Part shown: one piece after another, positions 1 to 8,999 of the stretch
Numbering within the stretch: the first letter of the stretch is position 1
Layout of the letters: every line of letters starts with the position of its first letter
Assembly: GCA_965213885.1 (NCBI GenBank)
Contig: OZ243919.1
Span: 2,170,001 to 2,234,000, forward strand
Direction: 5' to 3'
Length of the DNA: 64,000 nt
From: VYFG01 sp965213885
Lineage (GTDB): Bacteria > Pseudomonadota > Gammaproteobacteria > Arenicellales > Poriferihabitantaceae
Notes under the pieces: model-generated
Database searches by the model: none
The model's input: only the letters and a program-made list of their open reading frames with translations
Told to the model about the DNA's origin: nothing
Made by a program: the position numbers and the translations under genes

Positions 1-819
1 ATCATGTCCGGAAACCTCTCCCGGCGGGTTGAGATCACCAACCGGAACGATGACTTCGACCAGCTCGCGGCCAACCTGAACGAGATGCTGGACCGGATCC
101 AGACACTGATGGAGGATATCCGGCGGGTATCGGACAATATCGCGCACGATCTTCGCACTCCGCTCACCCGGCTGCGGCAGCACATGGAGGAGGCGCGCCG
201 GCAGGTGGACGCCGAATCCATCTCCGCCATCAGCCTGGAAAGCGCCATCCGGGAAGCGGATTCCCTGCTGACCACGTTCAACGCCCTGCTGCGTATCGCC
301 AGGATTGAGGCCGGCCAGGTGACCACGGATTTCTCCGTCCTTGATTACCGCACCCTGGTGGAGGATGTGGTGGAGTTCTACGAGCCACTGGCCGAGGAGA
401 AGAACCAGTTGCTCACCGTGGACACGGCGCATACCATCAAGACGATGGGGGACCGGGACCTCCTGTTCCAGGCCCTCGCCAATGTGATCGAAAACGCCAT
501 CAAGTACACTCAGGAAAATGGCCACATTTCCGTGATCCTGTCCCAGGTGGACAATGATGCCGTGATCACCATCGCCGACAATGGCCCCGGTATCCCCGAG
601 GCCGAACGCGAGCGGGTGTTCCGCCGGTTCTACCGCCTTGACCGCAGCCGCTCCACGACGGGCAACGGTCTCGGGCTCAGCATGGTCGCCGCCGTGGTGA
701 CCATGCATCAGGGCCAAATCCGGCTGATGGACAATAATCCGGGACTGAAGACCGTCATGCGGTTTCCACTCCTCGGCGGCGTCGGCAGTGTTGGTCCGCC
801 ACTGGCGGAAGCCGCCTGA
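1..819 (+). CDS. Sensor histidine kinase, C-terminal part (5' truncated by window edge)
   Basis: The reading frame is open back to base 1, so the membrane sensor part lies outside the window. What remains starts inside a HAMP domain (NLSRRVEI, first ~35 residues), followed by a HisKA dimerisation helix with the phospho-acceptor His in NIAHDLRTPLTRL. The ATPase domain shows the N box (LANVIENAIKYTQ), the G1 box (IADNGPGIPE) and the G2 box (GNGLGLSMV). This is the architecture of an inner-membrane two-component kinase that phosphorylates a response regulator, which is probably encoded upstream. The ligand cannot be told from this fragment. The ATG at 4 is internal to HAMP and is not the true start. 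Confidence 0.9.
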   Translation: MMSGNLSRRVEITNRNDDFDQLAANLNEMLDRIQTLMEDIRRVSDNIAHDLRTPLTRLRQHMEEARRQVDAESISAISLESAIREADSLLTTFNALLRIARIEAGQVTTDFSVLDYRTLVEDVVEFYEPLAEEKNQLLTVDTAHTIKTMGDRDLLFQALANVIENAIKYTQENGHISVILSQVDNDAVITIADNGPGIPEAERERVFRRFYRLDRSRSTTGNGLGLSMVAAVVTMHQGQIRLMDNNPGLKTVMRFPLLGGVGSVGPPLAEAA

Positions 820-847
820 CCTTACGGCATCACAGCAATCAGGGCCC

Positions 848-1885
848 ATGAAGATTCCGGAATCCGTGACCTCCACCAACAGGATTATCGTGGGTTGCGC
901 CGCCATCGTTGTGGTGATCGCCGGCATGCGCACCGCCAGCGGCATCCTCGCTCCGCTGCTGATGGCGGCGTTCATCTCCATCATCTGCTCAGCGCCCCTG
1001 TTCTGGCTCAAGCGCCGCGGCTTCACCAATTCCTTGGCGCTCGTACTGATCGTGGCGGTCCTCGGGCTGGCCGGAGCCGCCGTGGTCGGACTGATCGCCG
1101 GTTCCCTGGATGAGTTCAGCAATACCATCCCGCGCTACCGGGAGAATCTCGGAGTGCTCTACGACGACCTGAATACGCTGTTGGGGCGATGGGGCTACGT
1201 CATCCCTCTTGAAGGCGTCTACGAGCAGCTGGATCCCAATGCCCTGATCCGGTTCCTCAACTACATGCTGAACGGGCTCAGCGGGATCATCGGCGACGGG
1301 CTCATCGTATTTCTCGCGGTACTCTTCATCCTGGCCGAGGTGTCGACGCTGCCGGAAAAACTGCGCAGCACCCTGAAGCGGCCCGACGAGTCCATGGCTC
1401 ACTTCCAGACCTTCATCAACAAGGTCATCCATTATCTCGGCCTCAAGGCCGCCACCAGCCTGCTCACCGCGGTCTGTGTGGCGGTGATCCTGTGGTTTCT
1501 CGAGATTGACTACGTGTTCCTGTGGGCGGTGCTTGCCTTCTTTCTCAACTTCATTCCCTATATCGGCTCCATTCTCGCCGGGCTGCCCGCGGTGGTTCTG
1601 GGGCTGATCGACCACGGCCCCCTGGTGGCGCTCTGGACCACCCTCGGCTATGTGGCCGTCAATATCATTGTCGGCAACGTGATCGAAACCCGGTGGATGG
1701 GGGAAGGTCTGAACCTGTCCTCATTCGTGGTGTTCGTCTCCCTGATTTTCTGGGGCTGGGTGTTGGGGCCCACGGGCATGTTCCTGTCCATCCCCCTGAC
1801 CATGTCCATCACCATCGCCCTGGAAAGCAATCCTGAGACACGTCCGATCGCCCGTCTGATGCGGAACACCGCCAGGGAACCCTGA
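848..1885 (+). CDS. AI-2E family (PerM/TqsA-like) inner-membrane permease
   Basis: The protein has 345 residues with the typical layout of the family. There are two N-terminal hydrophobic segments (from about residue 13), a hydrophilic stretch (DEFSNTIPRYRENLGVLYDD), and a C-terminal set of hydrophobic helices with the family signature FFLNFIPYIGSILAGLPAV. The family includes the autoinducer-2 exporter TqsA, Na+/H+ antiporters and many members of unknown substrate, so the cargo is not assigned. The frame is open from 788, but that start lies inside the preceding kinase gene; the ATG at 848 gives the expected N terminus (MKIPESVTSTNR). It follows the kinase by 28 bp and may be co-transcribed with it. 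Confidence 0.88.
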   Translation: MKIPESVTSTNRIIVGCAAIVVVIAGMRTASGILAPLLMAAFISIICSAPLFWLKRRGFTNSLALVLIVAVLGLAGAAVVGLIAGSLDEFSNTIPRYRENLGVLYDDLNTLLGRWGYVIPLEGVYEQLDPNALIRFLNYMLNGLSGIIGDGLIVFLAVLFILAEVSTLPEKLRSTLKRPDESMAHFQTFINKVIHYLGLKAATSLLTAVCVAVILWFLEIDYVFLWAVLAFFLNFIPYIGSILAGLPAVVLGLIDHGPLVALWTTLGYVAVNIIVGNVIETRWMGEGLNLSSFVVFVSLIFWGWVLGPTGMFLSIPLTMSITIALESNPETRPIARLMRNTAREP

Positions 1886-1909
1886 ACGCGGCGGTCGGAT
1901 CGCCGGAGA

Positions 1910-2491
1910 CTACTCCAGCCGGATCAGTGCACCCGTGGACTGCCCCGCGGAATCCCCGCTGTCCCGTTCGCCGGGATTGCCGGCCAGATCACCCGGGGTG
2001 AACCACCGGGAGGCAATCTGGTCGATGGGCACCAGATCGGAAATCCGGTTGAAGCCGAACCACGGCAGCAGGGCCAGCCCCCCCGCCACGAGCCCGCCGA
2101 GCACCAGGAGAACCATCAGCCAGCGCAGGATGGGGCTGCGGGATCTCCTTCTCCGGGTACGGAACCTGATCCTGCGTCTGGGCACCTCCTTGCCGGACTC
2201 GATCCCGGCGATCGGGGCAGGTTCAGGCTCCAGCTCGATCCTGCCGACCAGGTCGTCCCCATCCAGGTGCAGCAGCCTGGCATAGGACCTCATGTAACCC
2301 TTGACGAACGTGGGACCAGGCAGCCCTGCATAGTCTCCGGCTTCCAGGTCTTTGATCACATCCACGCCCAGCCTGAGACTGTCGGCTACCTCCTCCATCG
2401 TCAGCCCCATTTCCATTCTGCGCTCCCTGAGCAGGTGCCCCGGGGAATCCGGGGGTCGGGGTGTTGATTCTGTCAGCCCGGCTTCACTCAT
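1910..2491 (-). CDS. RodZ-like helix-turn-helix membrane protein lacking the C-terminal domain
   Basis: The N-terminal half is a HTH_25-type helix-turn-helix (GHLLRERRMEMGLTMEEVADSL, then DVIKDLEAGDYAGLPGPTFVKGYMRSYAR), as in the cell-shape protein RodZ that links MreB to the membrane. A basic juxtamembrane patch (RRRIRFRTRRRRSRS) precedes one transmembrane helix (ILRWLMVLLVLGGLVAGGLA). Full-length RodZ carries a beta-rich DUF4115 domain after the helix; here only about 45 residues follow, with no such domain. The start is ambiguous: ATG 2491 gives MSEAGLTES, while an in-frame GTG at 2518 would add nine residues and has a closer AGG. It converges with the AI-2E permease gene. Confidence 0.75.
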   Translation of the reverse strand: MSEAGLTESTPRPPDSPGHLLRERRMEMGLTMEEVADSLRLGVDVIKDLEAGDYAGLPGPTFVKGYMRSYARLLHLDGDDLVGRIELEPEPAPIAGIESGKEVPRRRIRFRTRRRRSRSPILRWLMVLLVLGGLVAGGLALLPWFGFNRISDLVPIDQIASRWFTPGDLAGNPGERDSGDSAGQSTGALIRLE

Positions 2492-2672
2492 GAAATCGAC
2501 TTGTTCGACCTGCTTCACGTTGCCTGCGTCCGCCGGGCCATGGTCACACGGCGATGTCCGGTGAAACGGCCGTCCCGGGACCGGTCATGCGACCCCTCTC
2601 CCGCGGACGGATCCAGCACCTGACCGCAGGCTTCAAATCGAACCGGACATTCAGATCTTCCCGGGCGGCGGA

Positions 2673-4766
2673 TCAGGCGCCTGCGGATGCCACGGCTTTC
2701 ATGCTGAGACGCACCCGGCCCTGCTTGTCCACCTCCAGGACCTTCACCTTGACAACGTCTCCTTCCTTGAGCACATCGCTGACCTGGTCGACCCGTTCGT
2801 TGGATATCTGGGAGATATGCACCAGGCCGTCCCGACCGGGCAGGATGTTGACGAAGGCGCCGAAGTCCATCAGCCGAACCACCTTGCCCGTGTAGACGCT
2901 GTTGACTTCCACGTCGGCAGTGATTTGCTTGATGCGGCGGATGGCTTCCTGGGCTGCGGAATTATCGGTGGAAGCGATCTTCACCGTGCCATCGTCGTCA
3001 ATGTCGATGGTGACACCCGTCTCCTCCGACAGGGCGCGAATCGTGGAACCGCCCTTGCCGATGACGTCGCGGATTTTCTCGGGATTGATGGTGATGGTCA
3101 CAATGCGGGGCGCGTAGTCGGACATTTCCGCCCGCGGCACGGAAATCACTCTGGTCATCTCCCCCAGGATATGCAGCCGCCCTTCCCTGGCCTGGGACAG
3201 TGCCTGTTGCATGATTTCCCGGGTGATGCCGTCGATCTTGATGTCCATCTGTAACGCGGTGATGCCCTGGTCGGTGCCGGCCACCTTGAAGTCCATGTCG
3301 CCCAGGTGATCCTCGTCGCCGAGTATGTCGGTGAGTACGGAAAAACGATCGCCTTCCTTGATCAGCCCCATGGCAACGCCGGCCACGGCGGACTTCACCG
3401 GGACACCGGCATCCATCAGTGCCAGGCTGGTGCCGCAGACACTGGCCATGGAACTGGAACCGTTGGACTCGGTGATTTCGGATACGACCCGAATCGTGTA
3501 CGGAAACTCTTCCTGATCGGGAACAACGGCGAGAATGCCGCGCTTGGCAAGCCGTCCATGACCGATCTCGCGGCGCTTTGGACTGCCCACCCTGCCGGTT
3601 TCACCGACGCAATAGGGCGGAAAATTGTAGTGCAGCATGAAATTGTCGCGATATTCGCCATCCAGCGCATCGATGATCTGTGCATCGCGCTCGGTCCCGA
3701 GCGTCGCCACGACAATGGCCTGGGTTTCGCCCCGGGTGAACTTGGCGGAACCGTGGGTTCTCGGAAGCACGCCGGTCTCGATGCTGATGGGGCGCACGGT
3801 GCGGGTGTCCCGGCCGTCGATCCGCGGGTTTCCGTCCAGGATCTGGCTGCGCACCACGTTCTTCTTCAGCTTCTTGAATTCGTCCAGAGTCGCACTGCGG
3901 ACATCCTCCGCGGTGCCTTCGGGGCACAGTTCCTCCAGCAGCGCGTCCTTCACCTCGGCAACGGCGTTCTGGCGCTCCACCTTGTCGCTGATCCTGAATG
4001 CCCCTGCGGTCCGTTCCCCGGCGAAGTCGGCAACGGCACCTGCCAGAGAGGTGTCGTGCTCCGGCGGCTGCCAGTCCCACCGGGGCTTGCCGGCTTCCCG
4101 GCCCAGTTCCCGCGCGGTCTGGATCACGGCCTGGCAGGCCTGGTGGCCGAACATGACGGCGCCCAGCATCTCATCCTCGGACAGTATGTTGGCCTCGGAT
4201 TCCACCATCAGAACGGCGTTTTCCGTCCCCGCCACCACCAGGTCCAGGCGGGACTGCTCCTGCAGCTGGGTGCGGGTGGGATTGAGCACGTACTGGCCGT
4301 CGATGAATCCCACCCGCGCGGCGCCGATGGGGCCGTTGAAAGGAATGCCGGACACCTCAAGCGCCGCCGACGCGCCGATCATGGCGACGACATCGGGATT
4401 GATTTCCGGATCCACCGACAACACCGTGCAGATGATCTGGACCTCGTTCATGAAGCCGTCGGGAAACAGGGGGCGGATGGGGCGGTCGATGAGGCGGCAG
4501 GTGAGCACGGCGTTTTCCGAGGGTCGACCTTCCCGCTTGAAGAACCCGCCGGGAATGCGGCCCACGGCATAGGTGCGCTCTTCGTAATCCACGGTCAGGG
4601 GAAAGAAGTCCTGCTGGCCGGGTTCCCTGCGCCCCACCACGGTTACCAGAACGACCGTGTCACCCATACTGGTGACCACTGCGCCGTCAGCTTGTCTTGC
4701 CGTTGCGCCGGTTTCCAGGCGCACCTCGTTTTGACCGTACTGAAAGGTCTTGATTACTCTGTTCAC
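2673..4766 (-). CDS. pnp: Polyribonucleotide nucleotidyltransferase (PNPase)
   Basis: The enzyme degrades RNA 3' to 5' by phosphorolysis and is a trimeric part of the RNA degradosome. The 697 residues match the family length. Two RNase PH-like domains are seen: the first begins with YGQNEVRLETGATARQADGA and holds FFPLTVDYEERTYA, and the second contains TRGETQAIVVATLGT and GDEDHLGDMDFKVAGT. A KH domain (IRDVIGKGGSTIRALSEETG) and a C-terminal S1 domain (VYTGKVVRLMDFGAFVNILP) follow. It starts 42 bp after rpsO ends, the classical rpsO-pnp arrangement, and is presumably co-transcribed and autoregulated through its leader. Confidence 0.98.
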   Translation of the reverse strand: MNRVIKTFQYGQNEVRLETGATARQADGAVVTSMGDTVVLVTVVGRREPGQQDFFPLTVDYEERTYAVGRIPGGFFKREGRPSENAVLTCRLIDRPIRPLFPDGFMNEVQIICTVLSVDPEINPDVVAMIGASAALEVSGIPFNGPIGAARVGFIDGQYVLNPTRTQLQEQSRLDLVVAGTENAVLMVESEANILSEDEMLGAVMFGHQACQAVIQTARELGREAGKPRWDWQPPEHDTSLAGAVADFAGERTAGAFRISDKVERQNAVAEVKDALLEELCPEGTAEDVRSATLDEFKKLKKNVVRSQILDGNPRIDGRDTRTVRPISIETGVLPRTHGSAKFTRGETQAIVVATLGTERDAQIIDALDGEYRDNFMLHYNFPPYCVGETGRVGSPKRREIGHGRLAKRGILAVVPDQEEFPYTIRVVSEITESNGSSSMASVCGTSLALMDAGVPVKSAVAGVAMGLIKEGDRFSVLTDILGDEDHLGDMDFKVAGTDQGITALQMDIKIDGITREIMQQALSQAREGRLHILGEMTRVISVPRAEMSDYAPRIVTITINPEKIRDVIGKGGSTIRALSEETGVTIDIDDDGTVKIASTDNSAAQEAIRRIKQITADVEVNSVYTGKVVRLMDFGAFVNILPGRDGLVHISQISNERVDQVSDVLKEGDVVKVKVLEVDKQGRVRLSMKAVASAGA

Positions 4767-4808
4767 TTAATGTGTCTCCAGCGCCTGGCGCGGTAGATTC
4801 CGGGGGAG

Positions 4809-5078
4809 TTATTTCCGCAGGCCAAGTTTTGCAATGAGGGCGCGATAGCGCTCGATATCGGTCTTTCGCAGGTAACTCAGCAGCTTGCGCCGATGGTTAA
4901 CAAGCCGCAAAAGCCCCTGGCGGGAATGATGGTCGTGGATATGGGTCTTGAAATGTCGGGAGAGATCCTCGATGCGCGCCGTCATGAGCGCGATCTGGAC
5001 TTCGGGCGATCCGGTGTCCCCCTCGCTGCGCCGGTGCTCTTTCACCACGGCAGCCTTGTCTTCGGCAGTCAAAGCCAT
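4809..5078 (-). CDS. rpsO: 30S ribosomal protein S15
   Basis: This is an 89-residue primary rRNA-binding protein of the small subunit platform. It shows the family core DTGSPEVQIALMTARIEDLSRHF, the HDHHSRQGLLRLVNHRRKLL helix pair and the terminal RYRALIAKLGLRK. Length and termini are standard. It is the first gene of rpsO-pnp; in relatives S15 represses its own translation by binding a structured leader. A strong inverted repeat lies about 75 bp upstream of the start (5151-5175). Confidence 0.98.
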   Translation of the reverse strand: MALTAEDKAAVVKEHRRSEGDTGSPEVQIALMTARIEDLSRHFKTHIHDHHSRQGLLRLVNHRRKLLSYLRKTDIERYRALIAKLGLRK

Positions 5079-5150
5079 TGAAATCCTCTAAAGGAAATTG
5101 AATACCTGTGCCGAAGTAGAGAGGCATTGCCCGAACCTCGAACACCGTAC

Positions 5151-5175
5151 CCCCTGACCGTGAGCCGGTCAGGGG
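5151..5175. promoter_or_regulatory. Perfect 10-bp inverted repeat between rpsO and asd
   Basis: Arms CCCCTGACCG (5151-5160) and CGGTCAGGGG (5166-5175) enclose a 5-nt loop. On the minus strand it would sit in or before the rpsO leader. On the plus strand it lies about 130 bp before asd, ahead of a TATAAT-like hexamer at 5254-5259. No T-run follows on either strand, so a leader structure or protein site is as likely as a terminator. Confidence 0.45.
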
Positions 5176-5306
5176 AGGCGTATTCTAGCGGCACGCCCGT
5201 CCGGTCACAACCCTGTAACCCGGAAAGATCAGGATTTTTACCCCGGGAGGCTGTATAATTTTGCGCCTTTCAATCACCGTATGCGTAACAGCGACCGGAT
5301 GTTCCA

Positions 5307-6491
5307 ATGAAGCTCGATCGGGTTGGGTTTGTGGGCTGGCGGGGCATGGTGGGCTCCGTCCTCATGCAGCGCATGATGCAGGAAAAAGACTTCTCCCGCA
5401 TGGGAGAGGTCGTGTTCTTCACCACGTCCCAGACCGGTCAGACCGGTCCGGATATTGGCCGGGACAGCGGAACGCTCGTCGACGCCACCGACCTGGATGC
5501 CCTTGGCGCCTGCGACGTGATCGTCACCTGCCAGGGCGGCGGCTACACATCGGACGTCCATCCCCGCCTGCGCGCCGGCGGCTGGAACGGCTACTGGATC
5601 GACGCGGCCTCCACCCTGCGCATGTCCAGGGATGCCGTCATCATCCTGGACCCCGTCAACCTGCCGCTGATCCGGGACGGGCTGGACAGCGGCCTGAAGG
5701 ATTTCATCGGCCCCAACTGCACCGTCAGCCTGATGATGCTGGCGCTGGACGGACTGCTCGGGGAGAACCTGGTGGAATGGATTTCCGTGGCCACCTACCA
5801 GGCCGTATCCGGCGCCGGAGCGCGCCAGATGCGGGAATTCATCCGGCAGATGGGCATGGTGCACGGCCGTGCGGAAAACCTGGTGGACAACTCGGACAGC
5901 AGCATCCTGGATATCGACCGGAACGTGCTTGAAACCCTGCAGTCGGCGAGCCTGCCGGTGCAGGAGATCGGCTACCCCCTGACGGGGAACCTACTGCCCT
6001 GGATCGACGGGGACCTCGATTCGGGCATCAGCCGCGAAGAATGGAAAGGTGCCGTGGAAACCAACAAGATCCTTGGCCGCAGCGGTGCGCCCATACCCGT
6101 CGAAAGCACCTGCGTCCGCGTCGGATCCATGCGCTGCCACAGCCAGGCGTTCACCCTGAAGCTGAACCGGGACCTGCCGCTGGAGGAAATCGAGACGCTT
6201 GTGGACGGCGCCAACGACTGGGTGCATGTCGTACCCAACCGGCGCGAGCCCTCCCTCGGCGACCTGACGCCAGCGAAGGTGACCGGCACGCTCGACATTC
6301 CGGTGGGACGCATCCGCAAGCTCCACATCGGTCCCGGGCACGTGGCCGCCTTCACGGTAGGCGACCAGTTGCTCTGGGGCGCGGCGGAGCCGCTGCGGCG
6401 GATGCTGTGCATCCTCTCGGAGCACGGGATCAGGGGAGGGCAGGGCCGGGAGGAAGACTCCGTGCGACCGGACCGGGTGGCCGCCGCCTAG
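5307..6491 (+). CDS. asd: Aspartate-semialdehyde dehydrogenase
   Basis: The enzyme makes L-aspartate-4-semialdehyde from aspartyl phosphate with NADPH, the branch to lysine/diaminopimelate, threonine and methionine. It has 394 residues. The N-terminal nucleotide-binding segment is VGFVGWRGMVGSVLMQRM. The catalytic Cys sits in GPNCTVSLMM, and an ATYQAVSGAGARQM stretch and a late His-containing segment (MRCHSQAFTLKLNRDLPL) follow. The form resembles the E. coli Asd type rather than the shorter Gram-positive type. It is transcribed divergently from rpsO-pnp and converges on the aminotransferase gene 32 bp downstream. Confidence 0.96.
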   Translation: MKLDRVGFVGWRGMVGSVLMQRMMQEKDFSRMGEVVFFTTSQTGQTGPDIGRDSGTLVDATDLDALGACDVIVTCQGGGYTSDVHPRLRAGGWNGYWIDAASTLRMSRDAVIILDPVNLPLIRDGLDSGLKDFIGPNCTVSLMMLALDGLLGENLVEWISVATYQAVSGAGARQMREFIRQMGMVHGRAENLVDNSDSSILDIDRNVLETLQSASLPVQEIGYPLTGNLLPWIDGDLDSGISREEWKGAVETNKILGRSGAPIPVESTCVRVGSMRCHSQAFTLKLNRDLPLEEIETLVDGANDWVHVVPNRREPSLGDLTPAKVTGTLDIPVGRIRKLHIGPGHVAAFTVGDQLLWGAAEPLRRMLCILSEHGIRGGQGREEDSVRPDRVAAA

Positions 6492-6523
6492 ATTCCCCGG
6501 CCCCGCAGCTTCCCCGGCCGCAG

Positions 6524-7660
6524 TCAGGCCGCAGCAGTCAGCTGGTTACCGAGAGCGCTCTCCAGTGCCGCCAGGCAGTAGTCGACGTTTTCCGGCCGGG
6601 CGACTTCGCCCATCAGGCCGATGCGCCAGATCCTGCCGGACAACTCGCCCAGGCCGGCACCGATTTCGAGATCATGCTTGTCCAGCAGTTCCTGCCGAAG
6701 TCTGGCGTCATCCACGCCCTCGGGAATCCTGACCGCATTCAGCTGCGGCAGCCGCGCGGATTCGGCCACAAACATCTCGAGGCCCAGATTCTGCAGCCCG
6801 CGAACCAGGCGGTCATGGCAGTCCCGGTGGCGCTGCCAGGCGTTTTCCAGACCCTCCTCTTGCAGCATGATCAGCGCCTCGTGGAGGGCGTAGATGGCAT
6901 TGACCGGCGCGGTATGGTGGTAACTGCGTCCGCCGGCACTGTCCCAGTAGCCCATGACCAGGCTGAGGTCGAGAAACCAGCTCTGCACCCTGCTCCCGCG
7001 TGACCGGACTTTTTCCAGAGCCGCCTCGCCGAAGGTCACCGGAGACAGTCCGGGCATGCAGGACAGGCATTTCTGGCTGCCGGAATACACCGCATCCAGT
7101 TTCCACTCGTCCACCAGCAGCGGCACGCCCCCGAGCGAGGTCACCGTGTCGGCGATGACCAGGGCTCCCTGCCGATGCGCTAGGTCCGCGATCGTCGCGG
7201 CATCGCTCAGGGCGCCGGTGGAGGTTTCCGCGTGCACGAAGGCGACGATTTTCGTATCCGGGTGCCGATCCAAGGCATCCGCCACCCTTGCCGGACTCAC
7301 CGGAGCGCCCCAGGGATCCTCCACCACCACGGCGACACCGCCGGATCGTTCCACGTTCTCCCGCATGCGCCCACCGAAAACCCCGTTGACGCAGACGATG
7401 ACCTTGTCCCCGGGTTCCACCAGGTTCACGAAGCACATCTCCATACCGGCGGAACCGGGCGCGCTGACGGGCATGGTCAGGGCGTTTCCGGTCCGGAACG
7501 CATGTTTGAGCAGTGCCTTGGTTTCGTCCATCAGGCCGGCGAAGGCCGGATCGAGGTGGCCGACGGTGGGTCTCGCCGAGGCTGCCAGCACCCGGGGATG
7601 AACCATAGTGGGGCCGGGCCCCATCAACCTCCGCGGAGGCGGGGCAAAAGACTGGTACAT
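6524..7660 (-). CDS. PLP aminotransferase, serine/alanine-glyoxylate type
   Basis: This is a 378-residue fold-type I aminotransferase of the AGXT family. The N terminus RRLMGPGPTMVHPRVL and the segment SAPGSAGMEMCFVNLVEPGD are characteristic. ADTVTSLGGVPLLVDEW holds the PLP-binding Asp, and the Schiff-base Lys is in SGSQKCLSCMPGLSP. Such enzymes transfer amino groups from serine or alanine to glyoxylate. Its position, divergent from serA-serC, suggests a role in serine/glycine metabolism, but substrate preference cannot be read from sequence. The 296 bp between it and serA hold a TACAAT hexamer at 7879-7884 as a possible serA -10 box, without a good -35. Confidence 0.9.
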   Translation of the reverse strand: MYQSFAPPPRRLMGPGPTMVHPRVLAASARPTVGHLDPAFAGLMDETKALLKHAFRTGNALTMPVSAPGSAGMEMCFVNLVEPGDKVIVCVNGVFGGRMRENVERSGGVAVVVEDPWGAPVSPARVADALDRHPDTKIVAFVHAETSTGALSDAATIADLAHRQGALVIADTVTSLGGVPLLVDEWKLDAVYSGSQKCLSCMPGLSPVTFGEAALEKVRSRGSRVQSWFLDLSLVMGYWDSAGGRSYHHTAPVNAIYALHEALIMLQEEGLENAWQRHRDCHDRLVRGLQNLGLEMFVAESARLPQLNAVRIPEGVDDARLRQELLDKHDLEIGAGLGELSGRIWRIGLMGEVARPENVDYCLAALESALGNQLTAAA

Positions 7661-7956
7661 GGGAAAATCCTGGAAAATTGAGCCTGTTATGGTAATCGGG
7701 CATGGAATGCAGATGGATCAATTATTCTTATCAGTCATATCATTTTTCCTGATTTTTCGCATGCGGTCTTTCTGGCAGCTTACGCAGTCCGGCGTAACCC
7801 CATGCGACCCGTACCCGGCTCGAGACGACAATTTGCGCCCGCACCCCGTTTCCGGCTGCAGCCGTACGGGGAATCGAATACAATCTGCGCCGTTTCCATT
7901 CTCCCGGACCGGGAGCCCGGCCCGGCCATGGTCATGAGTCCGAACACCTCCCGAGA

Positions 7957-8919
7957 ATGAATATCCTGATCGCAGACAGCTTTCCCGATTCACACAGGCT
8001 TGAACTCGAGAACCTGGGACACCGGGTCACCATGAACCCGGCCCTGGATGAGCGGGCGCTCACCGGGGCCATCGGCAACAACGACGTGCTGGTGGTACGC
8101 AGCACCCGGGTGAATGCCGCCACCCTGGATGCAGGTACCGGCCTCAGGCTGGTGATCCGCGCCGGGGCCGGCACCAACACCATCGACTGCGCCCGGGCAT
8201 CCAGCAGGGGCATCCAGGTCTGCAACGTGCCCGGCGCCAATGCCCTGGCGGTGGCGGAACTGGTCCTCGGCCTGATCATCTGCATCGACCGCAGGCTCGC
8301 CGATAACGTGGCGGACCTGAGGAACGGCGTCTGGAACAAGCGGAAATACAGCCAATCCCGCGGGCTTTGCGGGCAGAAGCTCGGGATACTGGGGATGGGT
8401 GCCATCGGCCTGGCCGTGGCGGAACGCGCCCGGGCCTTCGGCATGCAGGTGTTTGCCGTGCACAGGGATGGCCGCGACCAGGCCACCGCCGAGCGCATGT
8501 CCCGGGCGGGAATCACCGAAGTCGACAGCCAGGAGGCCCTCCTGGAACAGTGCGACATCGTGACCATCCACCTGCCGGCCACCGGAAAAACCCGGGGGAT
8601 GGTCAACGGGGACTTCCTGGCGCGAATGAAGCCGGGCGCGATGCTGATCAATTCATCCCGCGGGGAACTGGTGGACGAGGCGGCCCTGCTGCACGCCATC
8701 GAAACCAGGGGCATCCGCGCGGGGCTTGACGTGTACAACAACGAACCCGCCGGCGGGGAGGGCGGCTTCGAATCCGCCATTGCCCGTCACCCGGCGGTTT
8801 GCGGCACCCACCACATCGGTGCGTCCACCGCCCAGGCGCAGACCGCCGTGGCGGACGGGGTTGTAGATATCATCCGGGCCTTCGAGATCGGTGAGGTGCG
8901 CAACTGTGTCAACGCCTGA
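7957..8919 (+). CDS. serA: D-3-phosphoglycerate dehydrogenase-like 2-hydroxyacid dehydrogenase (short form)
   Basis: First step of the phosphorylated serine pathway: 3-phosphoglycerate to 3-phosphohydroxypyruvate with NAD. The 320 residues cover only the substrate- and NAD-binding domains; the C-terminal ACT regulatory domain of long SerA forms is absent, so allosteric serine control through that domain is not expected. Seen are the GMGAIG dinucleotide motif, the catalytic Arg region SSRGELVDEAAL, the Glu in YNNEPAGG and the His in GTHHIGASTAQ. The serC gene directly downstream supports SerA over other hydroxyacid dehydrogenases. Confidence 0.88.
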   Translation: MNILIADSFPDSHRLELENLGHRVTMNPALDERALTGAIGNNDVLVVRSTRVNAATLDAGTGLRLVIRAGAGTNTIDCARASSRGIQVCNVPGANALAVAELVLGLIICIDRRLADNVADLRNGVWNKRKYSQSRGLCGQKLGILGMGAIGLAVAERARAFGMQVFAVHRDGRDQATAERMSRAGITEVDSQEALLEQCDIVTIHLPATGKTRGMVNGDFLARMKPGAMLINSSRGELVDEAALLHAIETRGIRAGLDVYNNEPAGGEGGFESAIARHPAVCGTHHIGASTAQAQTAVADGVVDIIRAFEIGEVRNCVNA

Positions 8920-8999
8920 AGTACCCGGTAAAATCCGCCGGCAGGCCCCTGCGCAAACATCCTGAAAAGAGAAAATTCCACATTTCCGAACTGAATCCC

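Noticed and set aside
3306..4796. 496-codon plus-strand open frame
   Set aside because: It is fully antisense to pnp, rich in His, Gly and Asp with no recognisable fold.
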